NCBI RefSeq assembly: GCF_008801575.1
Contig: NZ_VZPL01000033.1
Location: 1-49,711 of the forward strand
DNA length: 49,711 bases
DNA from: Xanthomonas cissicola
GTDB taxonomy: Bacteria > Pseudomonadota > Gammaproteobacteria > Xanthomonadales > Xanthomonadaceae
Direction: 5' to 3'
In this document: positions 17,519 to 25,607 of the stretch, one piece after another
Numbering within the stretch: the first letter of the stretch is position 1
Layout of the letters: each line of letters begins with the position of its first letter
Position numbers and translations under genes: made by a program
The notes under the pieces: generated by a model
What the model was told of the DNA's origin: nothing
Seen by the model: the letters and a program-made list of their open reading frames with translations, nothing else
Database searches by the model: none

Positions 17519-19099
17519 ATGACCGGACTGCCTTTGACCACCTCCATCTCGCCAGGCGCATCTGCCGGCGCGCGGCTGCCGCTCCAGATTCCTTTCATCA
17601 TCGGCAACGAGGCCTGCGAGCGTTTCAGCTTCTACGGCATGCGTAATATCCTGGTGCAGTTTCTGATCACCTCGCTGTTGCTGCAGGAAATCAGCGGGCC
17701 GGGACGCGAGGCCGAGGCCAAGCACATCCTGCACAGTTTCATGATCGGGGTGTATTTCTTCCCGTTGCTGGGCGGTTGGCTGGCCGACCGCTTCTTCGGC
17801 AAGTACAACACCATTTTGTGGTTCAGCCTGGTGTATTGCGCCGGCCACGCCTGCCTTGCGCTGTTTGAAGGCAGCCGCGACGGGTTTTTTCTCGGTCTGG
17901 GCCTGATCGCGCTGGGCGCAGGCGGCATCAAGCCGCTGGTGGCGTCGTTCATGGGCGACCAGTTCGACCAGTCCAACAAGCACCTGGCCAAGGTGGTGTT
18001 CGACGCTTTCTACTGGATCATCAATTTCGGCTCGCTGTTCGCCTCGCTGCTGATTCCGCTGGCGCTGAAGAATCTGGGCCCGGCCTGGGCATTCGGCATT
18101 CCCGGCATCCTGATGTTCGTGGCCACGCTGGTGTTCTGGCTGGGGCGCAAGCGCTATGTGCTGGTGCCGCTGCCGCCGAAGGACCCACATGGGTTCGCTG
18201 CGGTGGTGCGCACCGCGTTACTGACGCACGCGCCGGGGCAGGGGCGCCCGGGCCTGCTGCTGGCGGTCGTCTCGGTGCTGCTGGCGCTGGCTGGCTTCGC
18301 GCTGGTCGAGCCATTGGGCATCGTCGTGTGCCTGTGCATTGCGCTGGTGCTGTTGCTGGCCGGGATCGGCGGCGGGACCTGGTGGCAGCTGGAACGCGCG
18401 CGTGGCACCCATCCGGATGTTGCGGTGGAAGGCGTGCGTGCGCTGTTGCGGGTGTTGGTGATCTTCGCGCTGGTGACGCCGTTCTTTTCGTTGTTCGACC
18501 AGAAGGCCTCGACCTGGGTGCTGCAGGGGCGCGAGATGACCATGCCGGCCTGGTTCACCGCCTCGCAGATGCAGGCGCTCAATCCGCTGCTGGTGATGCT
18601 GCTGATCCCCTTCAACAACCTGGTGCTGTACCCGCTGCTACGCCGTGGCGGCTGGGAGCCCACCCCGTTGCGCCGCATGACCAGCGGCATCGCCTTCAGT
18701 GGCGTGGCCTGGATTGCGGTGGGCGCGATCCAGATGATCATGGATGGTGGCGAGCCGATGCACATCGCCTGGCAGATCCTGCCGTACGCACTGCTCACCT
18801 TCGGCGAGGTGCTGGTGTCGGCCACCGGCATCGAGTTCGCCTACAGCCAGGCGCCGCCGTCGATGAAGGGCGTGGTGATGAGTTTCTGGTATCTCACTAC
18901 CACCGTCGGCAATTTATGGGTGCTGCTGTCGAACGTGGCGGTGCGCAATGCGACGGTAACCGCGCATATCGCCGATACTGGACTCAGCGAAGCGGCCTTC
19001 TTGATGTTCTTCTTCGCGGCCTTCGCGTTCCTGGCGGCACTTGCCTTCGGCTTGTACGCGCGCCGGTATCGCATGGTCGACAATTACCGTACTGCCTGA
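17519..19099 (+). CDS. Proton-dependent oligopeptide transporter (POT/PTR2 family)
   Basis: 526 aa with about 14 hydrophobic helices. The proton-coupling signature ExxERF is present as EACERF (31-36, helix 1), along with the PTR2 motif FYWIINFGSLFASLLIP and the late FAYSQAPPSMKGVVMSFWYL segment. It should import di- and tripeptides with protons across the inner membrane. ATG at 17519 places the family N-terminus correctly; 17486 is an in-frame alternative. A secreted carboxypeptidase lies divergently upstream and a rhomboid protease follows 7 bp downstream, so this is a peptide-related neighbourhood. Substrate range cannot be inferred. Confidence 0.93.
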   Translation: MTGLPLTTSISPGASAGARLPLQIPFIIGNEACERFSFYGMRNILVQFLITSLLLQEISGPGREAEAKHILHSFMIGVYFFPLLGGWLADRFFGKYNTILWFSLVYCAGHACLALFEGSRDGFFLGLGLIALGAGGIKPLVASFMGDQFDQSNKHLAKVVFDAFYWIINFGSLFASLLIPLALKNLGPAWAFGIPGILMFVATLVFWLGRKRYVLVPLPPKDPHGFAAVVRTALLTHAPGQGRPGLLLAVVSVLLALAGFALVEPLGIVVCLCIALVLLLAGIGGGTWWQLERARGTHPDVAVEGVRALLRVLVIFALVTPFFSLFDQKASTWVLQGREMTMPAWFTASQMQALNPLLVMLLIPFNNLVLYPLLRRGGWEPTPLRRMTSGIAFSGVAWIAVGAIQMIMDGGEPMHIAWQILPYALLTFGEVLVSATGIEFAYSQAPPSMKGVVMSFWYLTTTVGNLWVLLSNVAVRNATVTAHIADTGLSEAAFLMFFFAAFAFLAALAFGLYARRYRMVDNYRTA

Positions 19100-19106
19100 G
19101 GTCTGC

Positions 19107-19715
19107 ATGATTACCCTGATCCTGATCGCCATCACCGGCATCGTCTCGTGGATGGCGTTCAACAATCGCAAGTTGAGCGACCGGCTGATCCTGTGGCCGC
19201 CGGCGGTAGACAAGCACAAGCAATACGACCGCCTGGTGACCTATGGCTTCATCCATGCCGATCTGGGGCACCTGATCTTCAACATGATCACGCTGTTCTT
19301 CTTCGGACGGGTGATCGAGAACGTGATGGCCCAGCTCACCGGCAGCGTGCTGACCTATCCGTTGTTCTATCTGGCCGCACTGGTGGTCTCGATCCTGCCG
19401 AGCTACCTGAAGAACCAGAAGAATCCGAATTACCTCAGCCTGGGCGCGTCCGGTGCGGTGTCGGCAGTGCTGTTTGCCTTCATCCTGCTGCAACCATGGA
19501 CGATCATCCTGGTGCTGTTCATTCCCGCCCCGGCAATTCTCTATGCGGTGTTCTATGTGGGCTACAGCCTGTGGATGGACCGCCGCGGCGGCGATCGCAT
19601 CAACCACAGCGCACATCTGGCCGGCGCCGCGTTCGGCGTGATGTTCATGCTGATCATGGAGCCGCGCGTGTGGCCGGTGTTTCTTGAGCAGCTGTCCAAT
19701 CCGCGCTTCGGCTGA
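19107..19715 (+). CDS. Rhomboid family intramembrane serine protease
   Basis: 202 aa with about six hydrophobic segments. The catalytic dyad is visible: Ser115 in LSLGASGAVSA and His170 in NHSAHLAGAAFG. The oxyanion-loop pattern HADLGHLIFNM (50-60) also fits. Rhomboids cleave transmembrane helices within the membrane; the substrate here is unknown. It starts 7 bp after the POT gene stop and is probably co-transcribed. The length is at the compact end of bacterial rhomboids (GlpG has an extra cytoplasmic domain that is absent here). Confidence 0.93.
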   Translation: MITLILIAITGIVSWMAFNNRKLSDRLILWPPAVDKHKQYDRLVTYGFIHADLGHLIFNMITLFFFGRVIENVMAQLTGSVLTYPLFYLAALVVSILPSYLKNQKNPNYLSLGASGAVSAVLFAFILLQPWTIILVLFIPAPAILYAVFYVGYSLWMDRRGGDRINHSAHLAGAAFGVMFMLIMEPRVWPVFLEQLSNPRFG

Positions 19716-20021
19716 GCGCGGCCGGCGGCGGTTAGGTCACCCAGGCTCAGCGCGCTGGACGCCGTCGCAGGTGGGCGTGGACTTTCGTGCCCGGCCGGCG
19801 CATGCTTTCTGCAAGCCGAAAGCGTGGTTGCAGCTAGCGCAGTGGCACGCCCGACGACTGCTGGCGTGTACGGACTGGACCGTTGCGGGAGCGGATCAAA
19901 TCCGGGGGCTTGATGAGGCCGAGCCAGGTCAGACCCGCGCGATGGCACGGTCTCGACAGACTTGCCAGATGAGAGCAACGACTGCACAGCGGATGAGACC
20001 GCTGCGCAGCGATGCGCCGGC
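19716..20021. other. Intergenic region, no gene seen
   Basis: 306 bp between the convergent rhomboid gene and the small 20022 gene. It contains a modest hairpin, GCTTTC-N8-GAAAGC, around 19802-19821, and no clear U-tract terminator. Open frames are short and not protein-like. Confidence 0.35.
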
Positions 20022-20210
20022 TCAAGCCGCGTTGCGTTCCTGGTCGGCGCTGGATGCCACGCCGTAGGCCTGCTGCAGGCGCTCGTACACCGTATTGTTG
20101 AGCTGCGTGAAATCCGGATTGTGGGTGTCGCCCTTGAGAGCGAACTGGAACAAGCCCTCCAGCAACGAGCTGTCGCTGTCTGCGCTGTGTCCTGCCGAAT
20201 CGTTGTTCAT
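20022..20210 (-). CDS. Small conserved-looking hypothetical protein (62 aa)
   Basis: I do not recognise a family. The protein is polar with no membrane segment or signal: an N-terminal Asn/Asp/Ser-rich stretch, a helical SLLEGLFQFALKG segment, then NNTVYERLQQAYG. A good GGGAG ribosome site sits 7-8 nt before the ATG. The amino-acid composition is balanced, not the Arg/Pro/Ala-rich type that antisense shadows give in this genome. These two points make it a likely real gene. Function unknown. Confidence 0.6.
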   Translation of the reverse strand: MNNDSAGHSADSDSSLLEGLFQFALKGDTHNPDFTQLNNTVYERLQQAYGVASSADQERNAA

Positions 20211-20419
20211 GCGGTGGCTCCCTCGTAGGTAAGGCGAAGACGTCGCTGCTTCCGCACACCGGTTGCCACGATTGCCTTCAGGTCAGCTATCGGCGCCCCC
20301 CCGGGAGAACTTGAGGGCGCGTTGCGCAAGCTGCGCGGCCGATCACAGCAGCGATTCACTTTCACGCAGGCGCGGCATCGCGCTGGTCACACTGACGCCA
20401 CTTCTTGCTGGCGCAGAAC

Positions 20420-20707
20420 ATGACGGAGGCGTCGACAGTGCACGTAGAACACGATCCGGCCCGGCAGCGTTTCAACATGGACACCGATGGACATCGTGCC
20501 GAGCTGGCCTATCGGCGCGAAGGCGAAATCATGACCATCACCCACACGCAGGTGCCGGACGCCGTCAGCGGACGCGGAATTGCCGCGGCATTGGTCGAGG
20601 ACGCTTTGGCATTCGCACGGCAACATGGTTTGAAGGTGGTTCCGGCATGTCGCTATGCCGATGCATATGTGCGGCGACATCCGCAATATCAGGATCTGCT
20701 GGCCTGA
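20420..20707 (+). CDS. Small GNAT-like N-acetyltransferase (COG2388 type)
   Basis: 95 aa. This minimal GNAT-like fold carries the acetyl-CoA binding loop as VSGRGIAAALVEDALAFARQHG (about 58-79), matching the RxxGIA pattern, and ends with VVPACRYADAYVRRHPQYQDLL, the typical C-terminus of this small family. The substrate is unknown. I use ATG at 20420 (MTEASTV) rather than 20405, though either is possible. It lies 49 bp upstream of the DUF3298 lipoprotein gene on the same strand. Confidence 0.85.
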   Translation: MTEASTVHVEHDPARQRFNMDTDGHRAELAYRREGEIMTITHTQVPDAVSGRGIAAALVEDALAFARQHGLKVVPACRYADAYVRRHPQYQDLLA

Positions 20708-20756
20708 CCGGCATTGGGCCTTTCGTAACACGATTCAGACAGGGGAGCGGGCGGTA

Positions 20757-21602
20757 ATGGGGCGGTTGCTTGAAGTGAAGGCAGTGCAGGGCTTGCTGGT
20801 GCTGGCCGTGTTGGCAGGGTGTACGCAGCGCGCGCCGACAACGGCAGAGCCGAACGCGCCTGCGGCCGATGCGGCGCCTGCGGCAGCGCCGCCTGCAGAG
20901 CCGACCGTGGTACAGAGCGGCCCGCTGGAAGATGTGATCGAACATGCACCGGCCTATATGGTGGGCATCAGCTATCCGCACGGGCTGGATGCATATCCGG
21001 AACTCACTGCGCTCATTCGCGGCTATGCGCAGGACGCACGTGCCGAACTGATGCAGGCCGTGTCCGGTCTGGGCAACGACAAGCCGCCCGCGCCGTATGA
21101 GCTGTCGCTGGCATTCGAAACCGTGTTGCAGACCCCGGATCTGATCGTGATTTCCGCCGACGGCAGCAGATACACCGGCGCTGCGCATGGCGAGCCGCTG
21201 GTGGCGCGCTTCGTTTGGCTGGTCAAGGAGCACAAGCAATTGACCGCGCAGGCGCTGATTCCGGATCCGGCAGCCTGGGAAAAGATCGGCCGGGAGGTCG
21301 CGGCGCAATTGCATGCAGCAGCGACCCAGCGCGTCCAGGCCGATCGCGTGCCGGTAGAAGAGCAGGCTGAGCAGGTGGCTTCGGCCGATCGCATGATTGC
21401 CGAAGGCACTGCCGCGCAGGTGGACAACTTTGCGCAGTTCGTGCCGGTGTTGAATGCAAATGGGCAGATCACTGCCGTGCGCTTTGTGTTTCCGCCCTAT
21501 CAGGTCGGCCCCTACTCGGATGGCACGCAGATGGCAGAGGTGGCTGCCTCCACATTATTGCCTTCGGTCGCACCGGAATATGTACATCTCTTCGCGCGCT
21601 GA
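20757..21602 (+). CDS. DUF3298/RsiV-like lipoprotein
   Basis: 281 aa. A lipoprotein signal ends LAVLAGC, so Cys22 should be lipidated. An Ala/Pro-rich linker (about 27-50) leads to a PdaC/DUF4163-like segment and a DUF3298 domain (about 190-275, ending FPPYQVGPYSDGTQMAEV). This architecture is shared with periplasmic RsiV-type proteins that bind lysozyme or peptidoglycan fragments, but no sigma factor gene is adjacent here, so an anti-sigma role is not supported. A GGGGAG ribosome site precedes the ATG. The MarR gene begins 65 bp downstream. Confidence 0.82.
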   Translation: MGRLLEVKAVQGLLVLAVLAGCTQRAPTTAEPNAPAADAAPAAAPPAEPTVVQSGPLEDVIEHAPAYMVGISYPHGLDAYPELTALIRGYAQDARAELMQAVSGLGNDKPPAPYELSLAFETVLQTPDLIVISADGSRYTGAAHGEPLVARFVWLVKEHKQLTAQALIPDPAAWEKIGREVAAQLHAAATQRVQADRVPVEEQAEQVASADRMIAEGTAAQVDNFAQFVPVLNANGQITAVRFVFPPYQVGPYSDGTQMAEVAASTLLPSVAPEYVHLFAR

Positions 21603-21627
21603 GGTGTCGCATCGCGCATGTTGTGAT

Positions 21628-21646
21628 TGAATGGCCCGGCCATTCA
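21628..21646. promoter_or_regulatory. Palindromic operator candidate before the second MarR gene
   Basis: TGAATGGCC-C-GGCCATTCA is a perfect inverted repeat with 9-bp arms and a 1-bp centre, 22 bp before the MarR ATG. Size and position fit an autoregulatory MarR site. The DNA supports the palindrome directly; binding is inference. Confidence 0.6.
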
Positions 21647-21667
21647 GCAATGTACTCGACGGGTGAT

Positions 21668-22168
21668 ATGAGTAGTTTCGATCCGACCGCAAGTCGCGTG
21701 GACCACACCTGCGTGCGTTATCCGGCGTTCCCACGGGAGCCGGCAATATTGGTGAGACTGATCAAGCATCTCTACAAGCGCCTGCATACGCTCGGGTGCG
21801 TGCGGCTCAAGCCTTATGGCATCAGTCCGCCGGAATACGAGATCTTGATGATGCTCTATGGCACGCCGGAGCAGTCGATCACTCCGACCGAGGTGGCCGA
21901 AGCCGCCAGCGAAAAGCCGGCCAACATCACCCGGCTCACCGATCAGCTGTGCGAGAAAGGCCTGATCACGCGCACCAGCAGTCCCGAAGATCGGCGCAAG
22001 ATCGTACTGACGCTGCAACCGGCAGGCTCGGCCTTGATCGAAAGCCTGTTGCCCGATGCCTGCACGCTGCTGCATGCAGAGACCGCCAGTATGAGCGAGG
22101 CCGAGCAGCTACGGTTGGAGAAGCTGCTGAAAAAGCTTCTGGATGGCGTGGACGCGGTCGAACTCTGA
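21668..22168 (+). CDS. MarR-family transcriptional regulator
   Basis: 166 aa. A winged helix is evident: ISPPEYEILMMLYG, ITPTEVAEAASEKPANITRLTDQL as the helix-turn-helix and ITRTSSPEDRRKIVLTL as the wing. An N-terminal 25-residue extension precedes the dimerisation helix. ATG at 21668 has a GGGTGAT ribosome-like site; a GTG at 21623 would run through the palindrome and is less likely. No efflux gene or enzyme is adjacent on the same strand, so the regulon is unknown apart from likely autoregulation through the palindrome just upstream. Confidence 0.88.
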   Translation: MSSFDPTASRVDHTCVRYPAFPREPAILVRLIKHLYKRLHTLGCVRLKPYGISPPEYEILMMLYGTPEQSITPTEVAEAASEKPANITRLTDQLCEKGLITRTSSPEDRRKIVLTLQPAGSALIESLLPDACTLLHAETASMSEAEQLRLEKLLKKLLDGVDAVEL

Positions 22169-22213
22169 GCGGCGCGCGTTGCGCGTGCGATAAGCGCTGC
22201 AAACGCAGCACGC

Positions 22214-22243
22214 AAAAAAACCGCCCTGGTCGCTCAGGGCGGC
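22214..22243 (-). terminator. Terminator between dcp and the MarR gene
   Basis: CCGCCCTG and CAGGGCGG form an 8-bp GC stem. On the minus strand the stem is followed by seven T, so it best serves dcp, whose stop lies 158 bp away; it may also slow plus-strand transcripts from marR. Confidence 0.7.
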
Positions 22244-22319
22244 GTTGTCATCTCATCGGTTCTCGACCAAAGACTTGTCGATACCGTCGCGAGCATTTGA
22301 TGTCTCGTCTGATGTCCAA

Positions 22320-22350
22320 GATCGGCATGCCCGAAGGGGACATGCCGATC
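22320..22350. repeat. Strong inverted repeat downstream of dcp
   Basis: GATCGGCATG and CATGCCGATC form a perfect 10-bp stem around an 11-nt centre that can itself pair CCC with GGG. It lies 51 bp after the dcp stop and before the U-tract terminator, so it could protect the dcp mRNA 3' end. Confidence 0.7.
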
Positions 22351-22400
22351 CTGCCGCCACACGCGCGGCCTCACCACCGCGCGCGGATCGTGCAGCCGAT

Positions 22401-24599
22401 TTACGGCCTGGACTGCGGCGCTTCCGGAGTCGCACCATCGCCGCCTTGCGCGCTGAGACCGCGCTTTTCGAGCAGCGGCTCGATCTGCGGCGCATGCCCG
22501 GCGAAGTTCTGGAACAGCTCCATCGCATCCACGCTACCGCCGCGCGAAAGCAGGGTTTTGCGGAAACGATCGCCATTGGCGCGGCTCAGGCCACCGTGCT
22601 GCTTGAACCACTGCTGGGTGTTGGCGTCCAGCACTTCCGACCAGATGTAGGCGTAGTAGCCTGCCGCGTAACCGCCCATGATGTGGCTGAAATACGGGGT
22701 CTTGTAGCGCGGCGGCACCGGTGCATAGGCAATGCCGTCCTGCTGCAGCGCCTTGGCTTCGAATGCCATCACGCCAGCGGCGTCCGGCACCTGGTTGGCG
22801 CTGACCTGGTGCCAGTTCTGATCCAGCATTGCCGCACCCAGGTACTCGGTGGTGGCAAAGCCCTGGTTGAACTTGGATGCGGCAATCACCTTGCCCAGCA
22901 AGGCCTGCGGCATCGGCGTGCCGTTCTGATAATGCTTGGCGTAGTTCTTCAGGATGGACGGCTCGTCGGCCCACATCTCGTTGACCTGCGAGGGGAACTC
23001 GACGAAGTCGCGCGGCACGCTGGTACCGGAGAAATACGGGTATTTGACGTCGGAGAACATGCCGTGCAGCGCATGCCCGAACTCATGGAACATGGTGGTC
23101 ACCTCATCCCAGGTCAGCAGCGTCGGCTGGCCGGCCGGCGGCTTGGGAATGTTGAGGTGGTTGGCCACCACCGGCTTGAAGCCGGTCAGGTCCGACTGCG
23201 ACACATAGGAGTTCATCCATGCGCCACCGCGCTTGGATTCGCGCGCATACATGTCGGCAATGAAGATCGCCAACTGCTTGCCGTCCGCGTCGAACACGTC
23301 GTAGACGGTGATGTCGTCGCGGTAGGTCGGCAGGTCGGTGCGCTGCTTGAAGGTCAGGCCGTATTCCTGATTGGCCGCATAGAACACGCCGTTTTCCAGC
23401 ACGTTCTTCAACTCGAAGTACGGCTTGAGCTGCGATTCGTCGAAGTCGTACTTGGCCTGGCGCACCTTCTCGCTGTAGTAGGCCCAATCCCAGGCTTCGA
23501 GCTTGAAGGTCGGCTTGCGCGCGGCCTTTTGTTCCTTGTCGATCATCGCCTGCAGATCGGCGGCTTCGCGCTTGGCATTGGCCACCGCGGCCGGTGCCAG
23601 TTTGCCCAGCATCGCGTTGACCGCTTCGGGGGTCTTGGCAGTCTGGTTTTCCAGCGAGTAGGCGGCATAGGTTGGGAAGCCCAGCAACTTGGCCTTGTCG
23701 GCACGCAGCTTCATGATGCGCGCCACCAGCGCGGTGTTGTCGTATTGGCCGCCGTGGCTGCCGCGCGACACCGAGGCGTCGTAGATCTTCTTGCGCAGCT
23801 CGCGATTCTTCAGCTGGGTCAGCGGCGGTTGGCCGGTGGTATTGAGCAGCGCGATGACGTACTTGCCGTCGAGCTTGCGTGCCTTGGCGGCTTCGGCGGC
23901 AGCGGCAATCTGCTCCTGCGACAAACCATCCAGTTGCTTGACGTCGTCCACGACCACAGCGGCAGCATTCACTTCGGCCAGCACGTTCTGGCTGAAGGTG
24001 GTGCCCAGGTTGGCCAGCTCGGCATTCATGGCCTTGAGCGTGGTCTTGTCGGCGTCGGAGAGCTTGGCGCCGTCGCGCACGAAGTCGCTGTAGTACTTCT
24101 CGACCAGGCGCACGCCCTGCGCATCCAGCCCCAGCTTGGCGCGTTGGTCGTACAAGGTCTGGATGCGTGCGAACAGCTTGCCGTTGAGCGAAATCGCATC
24201 GCGGTGCGCTGCGAACTTCGCCGAATAGTCGGCTTGCAATTTCTTGCGTGCGTCGTTGGTGTCTGCGCCGACCAGGTTGAAGAACACCGTGGTGGCGCGG
24301 TCGAGCGTGGCACCGCTCTTTTCCAGCGCGATGATGGTGTTGTCGAAACTGGGCTTGGCCTTCTGGCTGGCGATTTTTTCCACTTCCTTCAACTGCTCGG
24401 CCATGCCGGCATCGAAGGCAGGTGCGAAATCGCTGTCCTTAATTTTGTCGAACTGCGGGTAATGCAGCGGCAGCGTGCTGTCGGCGAAGAAGGGGTTGGC
24501 TTGGGTGGCGGCCTGCGTGGCAGCGGGGGCGGCGATGCTGTAGGACGGCATGGCAAGTCCCAGGGAGGCGGCCAGGGCAAAAGCGAGACGGGTGGTCAA
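22401..24599 (-). CDS. dcp: Peptidyl-dipeptidase Dcp (M3 metallopeptidase)
   Basis: 732 aa. Dcp removes C-terminal dipeptides from oligopeptides. The M3 zinc motif is MFHEFGHALHG with His505, Glu506 and His509; Glu534 (DFVEFPSQ) fits the third ligand. The N-terminus RLAFALAASLGLAMPSYSIAAPAATQ is a signal peptide, so this copy is periplasmic, unlike cytosolic E. coli Dcp. No ATG precedes the signal. TTG at 24599, with GGAG about 10 nt upstream, gives MTTRLAFAL and I take it as the start; the frame open to 24899 is not protein-like. Monocistronic, divergent from glutathione peroxidase. Confidence 0.94.
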   Translation of the reverse strand: MTTRLAFALAASLGLAMPSYSIAAPAATQAATQANPFFADSTLPLHYPQFDKIKDSDFAPAFDAGMAEQLKEVEKIASQKAKPSFDNTIIALEKSGATLDRATTVFFNLVGADTNDARKKLQADYSAKFAAHRDAISLNGKLFARIQTLYDQRAKLGLDAQGVRLVEKYYSDFVRDGAKLSDADKTTLKAMNAELANLGTTFSQNVLAEVNAAAVVVDDVKQLDGLSQEQIAAAAEAAKARKLDGKYVIALLNTTGQPPLTQLKNRELRKKIYDASVSRGSHGGQYDNTALVARIMKLRADKAKLLGFPTYAAYSLENQTAKTPEAVNAMLGKLAPAAVANAKREAADLQAMIDKEQKAARKPTFKLEAWDWAYYSEKVRQAKYDFDESQLKPYFELKNVLENGVFYAANQEYGLTFKQRTDLPTYRDDITVYDVFDADGKQLAIFIADMYARESKRGGAWMNSYVSQSDLTGFKPVVANHLNIPKPPAGQPTLLTWDEVTTMFHEFGHALHGMFSDVKYPYFSGTSVPRDFVEFPSQVNEMWADEPSILKNYAKHYQNGTPMPQALLGKVIAASKFNQGFATTEYLGAAMLDQNWHQVSANQVPDAAGVMAFEAKALQQDGIAYAPVPPRYKTPYFSHIMGGYAAGYYAYIWSEVLDANTQQWFKQHGGLSRANGDRFRKTLLSRGGSVDAMELFQNFAGHAPQIEPLLEKRGLSAQGGDGATPEAPQSRP

Positions 24600-24971
24600 G
24601 AGAGTTGCTCCAAAGTGCGAACCGCCGAGGCTAACCCAGCCAGTCGGGACAGGCGTGTGACAAAAGGCATGGCTGCCAAGCCAATACAACGCCATCAGGC
24701 GGGCACAACCGTCGCTCGCGTTGCATGGTACGAGTCGATGCAAGCGGAGCATGGACCGCCGCAGGACGTGCGCCCGCTGCACTCCGTGGCAGGCCCGAGC
24801 TGGCTGTCTTCGGCTGGCTTTGGAAGATCCCGGCCGTCTGTTTGACGATCCCGGCCTGTCGCGCGGAAGGCGATCTGTCGCACGACTGACCTCTGCCATC
24901 CTTCTTCCGCCGCGTGGCCGCCGTGCAGGCGGCTACGGTACGCTGCCCGTCTCGCACACTGCAGGGCAACC
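24600..24971. other. Divergent intergenic region between dcp and gpx
   Basis: 372 bp with no gene seen. It contains two direct copies of GATCCCGGCC (24826-24835 and 24847-24856) spaced 21 bp, flanking a TTGACG hexamer (24842-24847), 116-146 bp before the glutathione peroxidase start. These could be an activator site and a -35 box, but no -10 is clear. Confidence 0.4.
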
Positions 24972-25457
24972 ATGAGCGACATCTCCACCTTCGCATTCAC
25001 CGACCTGGAAGGTCGCACCCAGTCGATGCGCGATTATGCCGGCAACGTACTGCTGGTGGTCAATGTCGCCTCCAAGTGCGGGTTTACGCCGCAATACGCG
25101 GGGCTGCAGGCCCTGTGGCAGCGTTATCGCGAACGTGGACTGGTAGTGATCGGTTTTCCATGCGATCAGTTCGGGCACCAGGAGCCGGGCGATGCGGCGC
25201 AGATCCGCCAGTTCTGCTCGCTCGACTATGCGGTGGATTTTCCGCTGGCCGCGAAAATCGACGTCAACGGCAACGGCGCGCATCCGCTGTGGCAATGGCT
25301 CAAGCACGAACAACGCGGCGTGCTCGGGTCCGAGGCGATCAAGTGGAACTTCACCAAGTTCCTGATCGGCCGCGACGGCCGCGTGCTGGAACATTATGCG
25401 CCCACCACCAAGCCGGAGGCATTGGCTACCGAGATCGAGCGCGCGCTGGACGCATGA
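24972..25457 (+). CDS. Glutathione peroxidase family thiol peroxidase
   Basis: 161 aa, the standard bacterial length. It reduces peroxides with glutathione or thioredoxin in the cytoplasm. The peroxidatic Cys36 lies in VASKCGFTP, with Gln70 (FGHQEPG), Trp125 and Asn126 (KWNFTKFLI) completing the catalytic tetrad. Cys82 (QFCSLDY) is at the resolving position, which favours thioredoxin as reductant. The usual FPCNQFG reads FPCDQFG here. The gene is monocistronic, with a REP-like palindrome 24 bp after its stop. Homologues are variously named gpo, gpx or btuE, so I give no symbol. Confidence 0.95.
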   Translation: MSDISTFAFTDLEGRTQSMRDYAGNVLLVVNVASKCGFTPQYAGLQALWQRYRERGLVVIGFPCDQFGHQEPGDAAQIRQFCSLDYAVDFPLAAKIDVNGNGAHPLWQWLKHEQRGVLGSEAIKWNFTKFLIGRDGRVLEHYAPTTKPEALATEIERALDA

Positions 25458-25480
25458 TCCGGCAGGGCGTGGTGCTGGAA

Positions 25481-25552
25481 TCGTAGGGGCGCCCCTGGGC
25501 GCGGCGAGGCGTTACCGGGAACGCTTCGTCGCGCCCGGGGGCGCTCCTACGA
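25481..25552. repeat. REP-like 72-bp palindromic element
   Basis: The outer arms are 23 bp (TCGTAGGGGCGCCCCTGGGC... against ...GCGCTCCTACGA) with two mismatches. The interior has a second stem, GCGAGGCGTT against AACGCTTCGT, around ACCGGG. The whole can form one long hairpin between the converging gpx and fpr genes. The GTAGGAGCGC ends are the kind seen in dispersed xanthomonad repeats; copy number elsewhere cannot be checked here. Confidence 0.85.
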
Positions 25553-25607
25553 CAGCGGGTTTTTCAGACGAAACGCCGCGCCGCACGGGTCTTGCATGCG
25601 CGGCGCG

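Noticed and set aside
20757..22168. RsiV-type anti-sigma system (DUF3298 lipoprotein plus regulator)
   Set aside because: The neighbour is a MarR regulator, not an ECF sigma factor, and the lipoprotein has no cytoplasmic sigma-binding domain.
22245..24845. 866-codon plus-strand open frame across dcp
   Set aside because: Antisense to dcp, which has a full M3 protein with zinc motif; the antisense product is low-complexity Gly/Val/His-rich.
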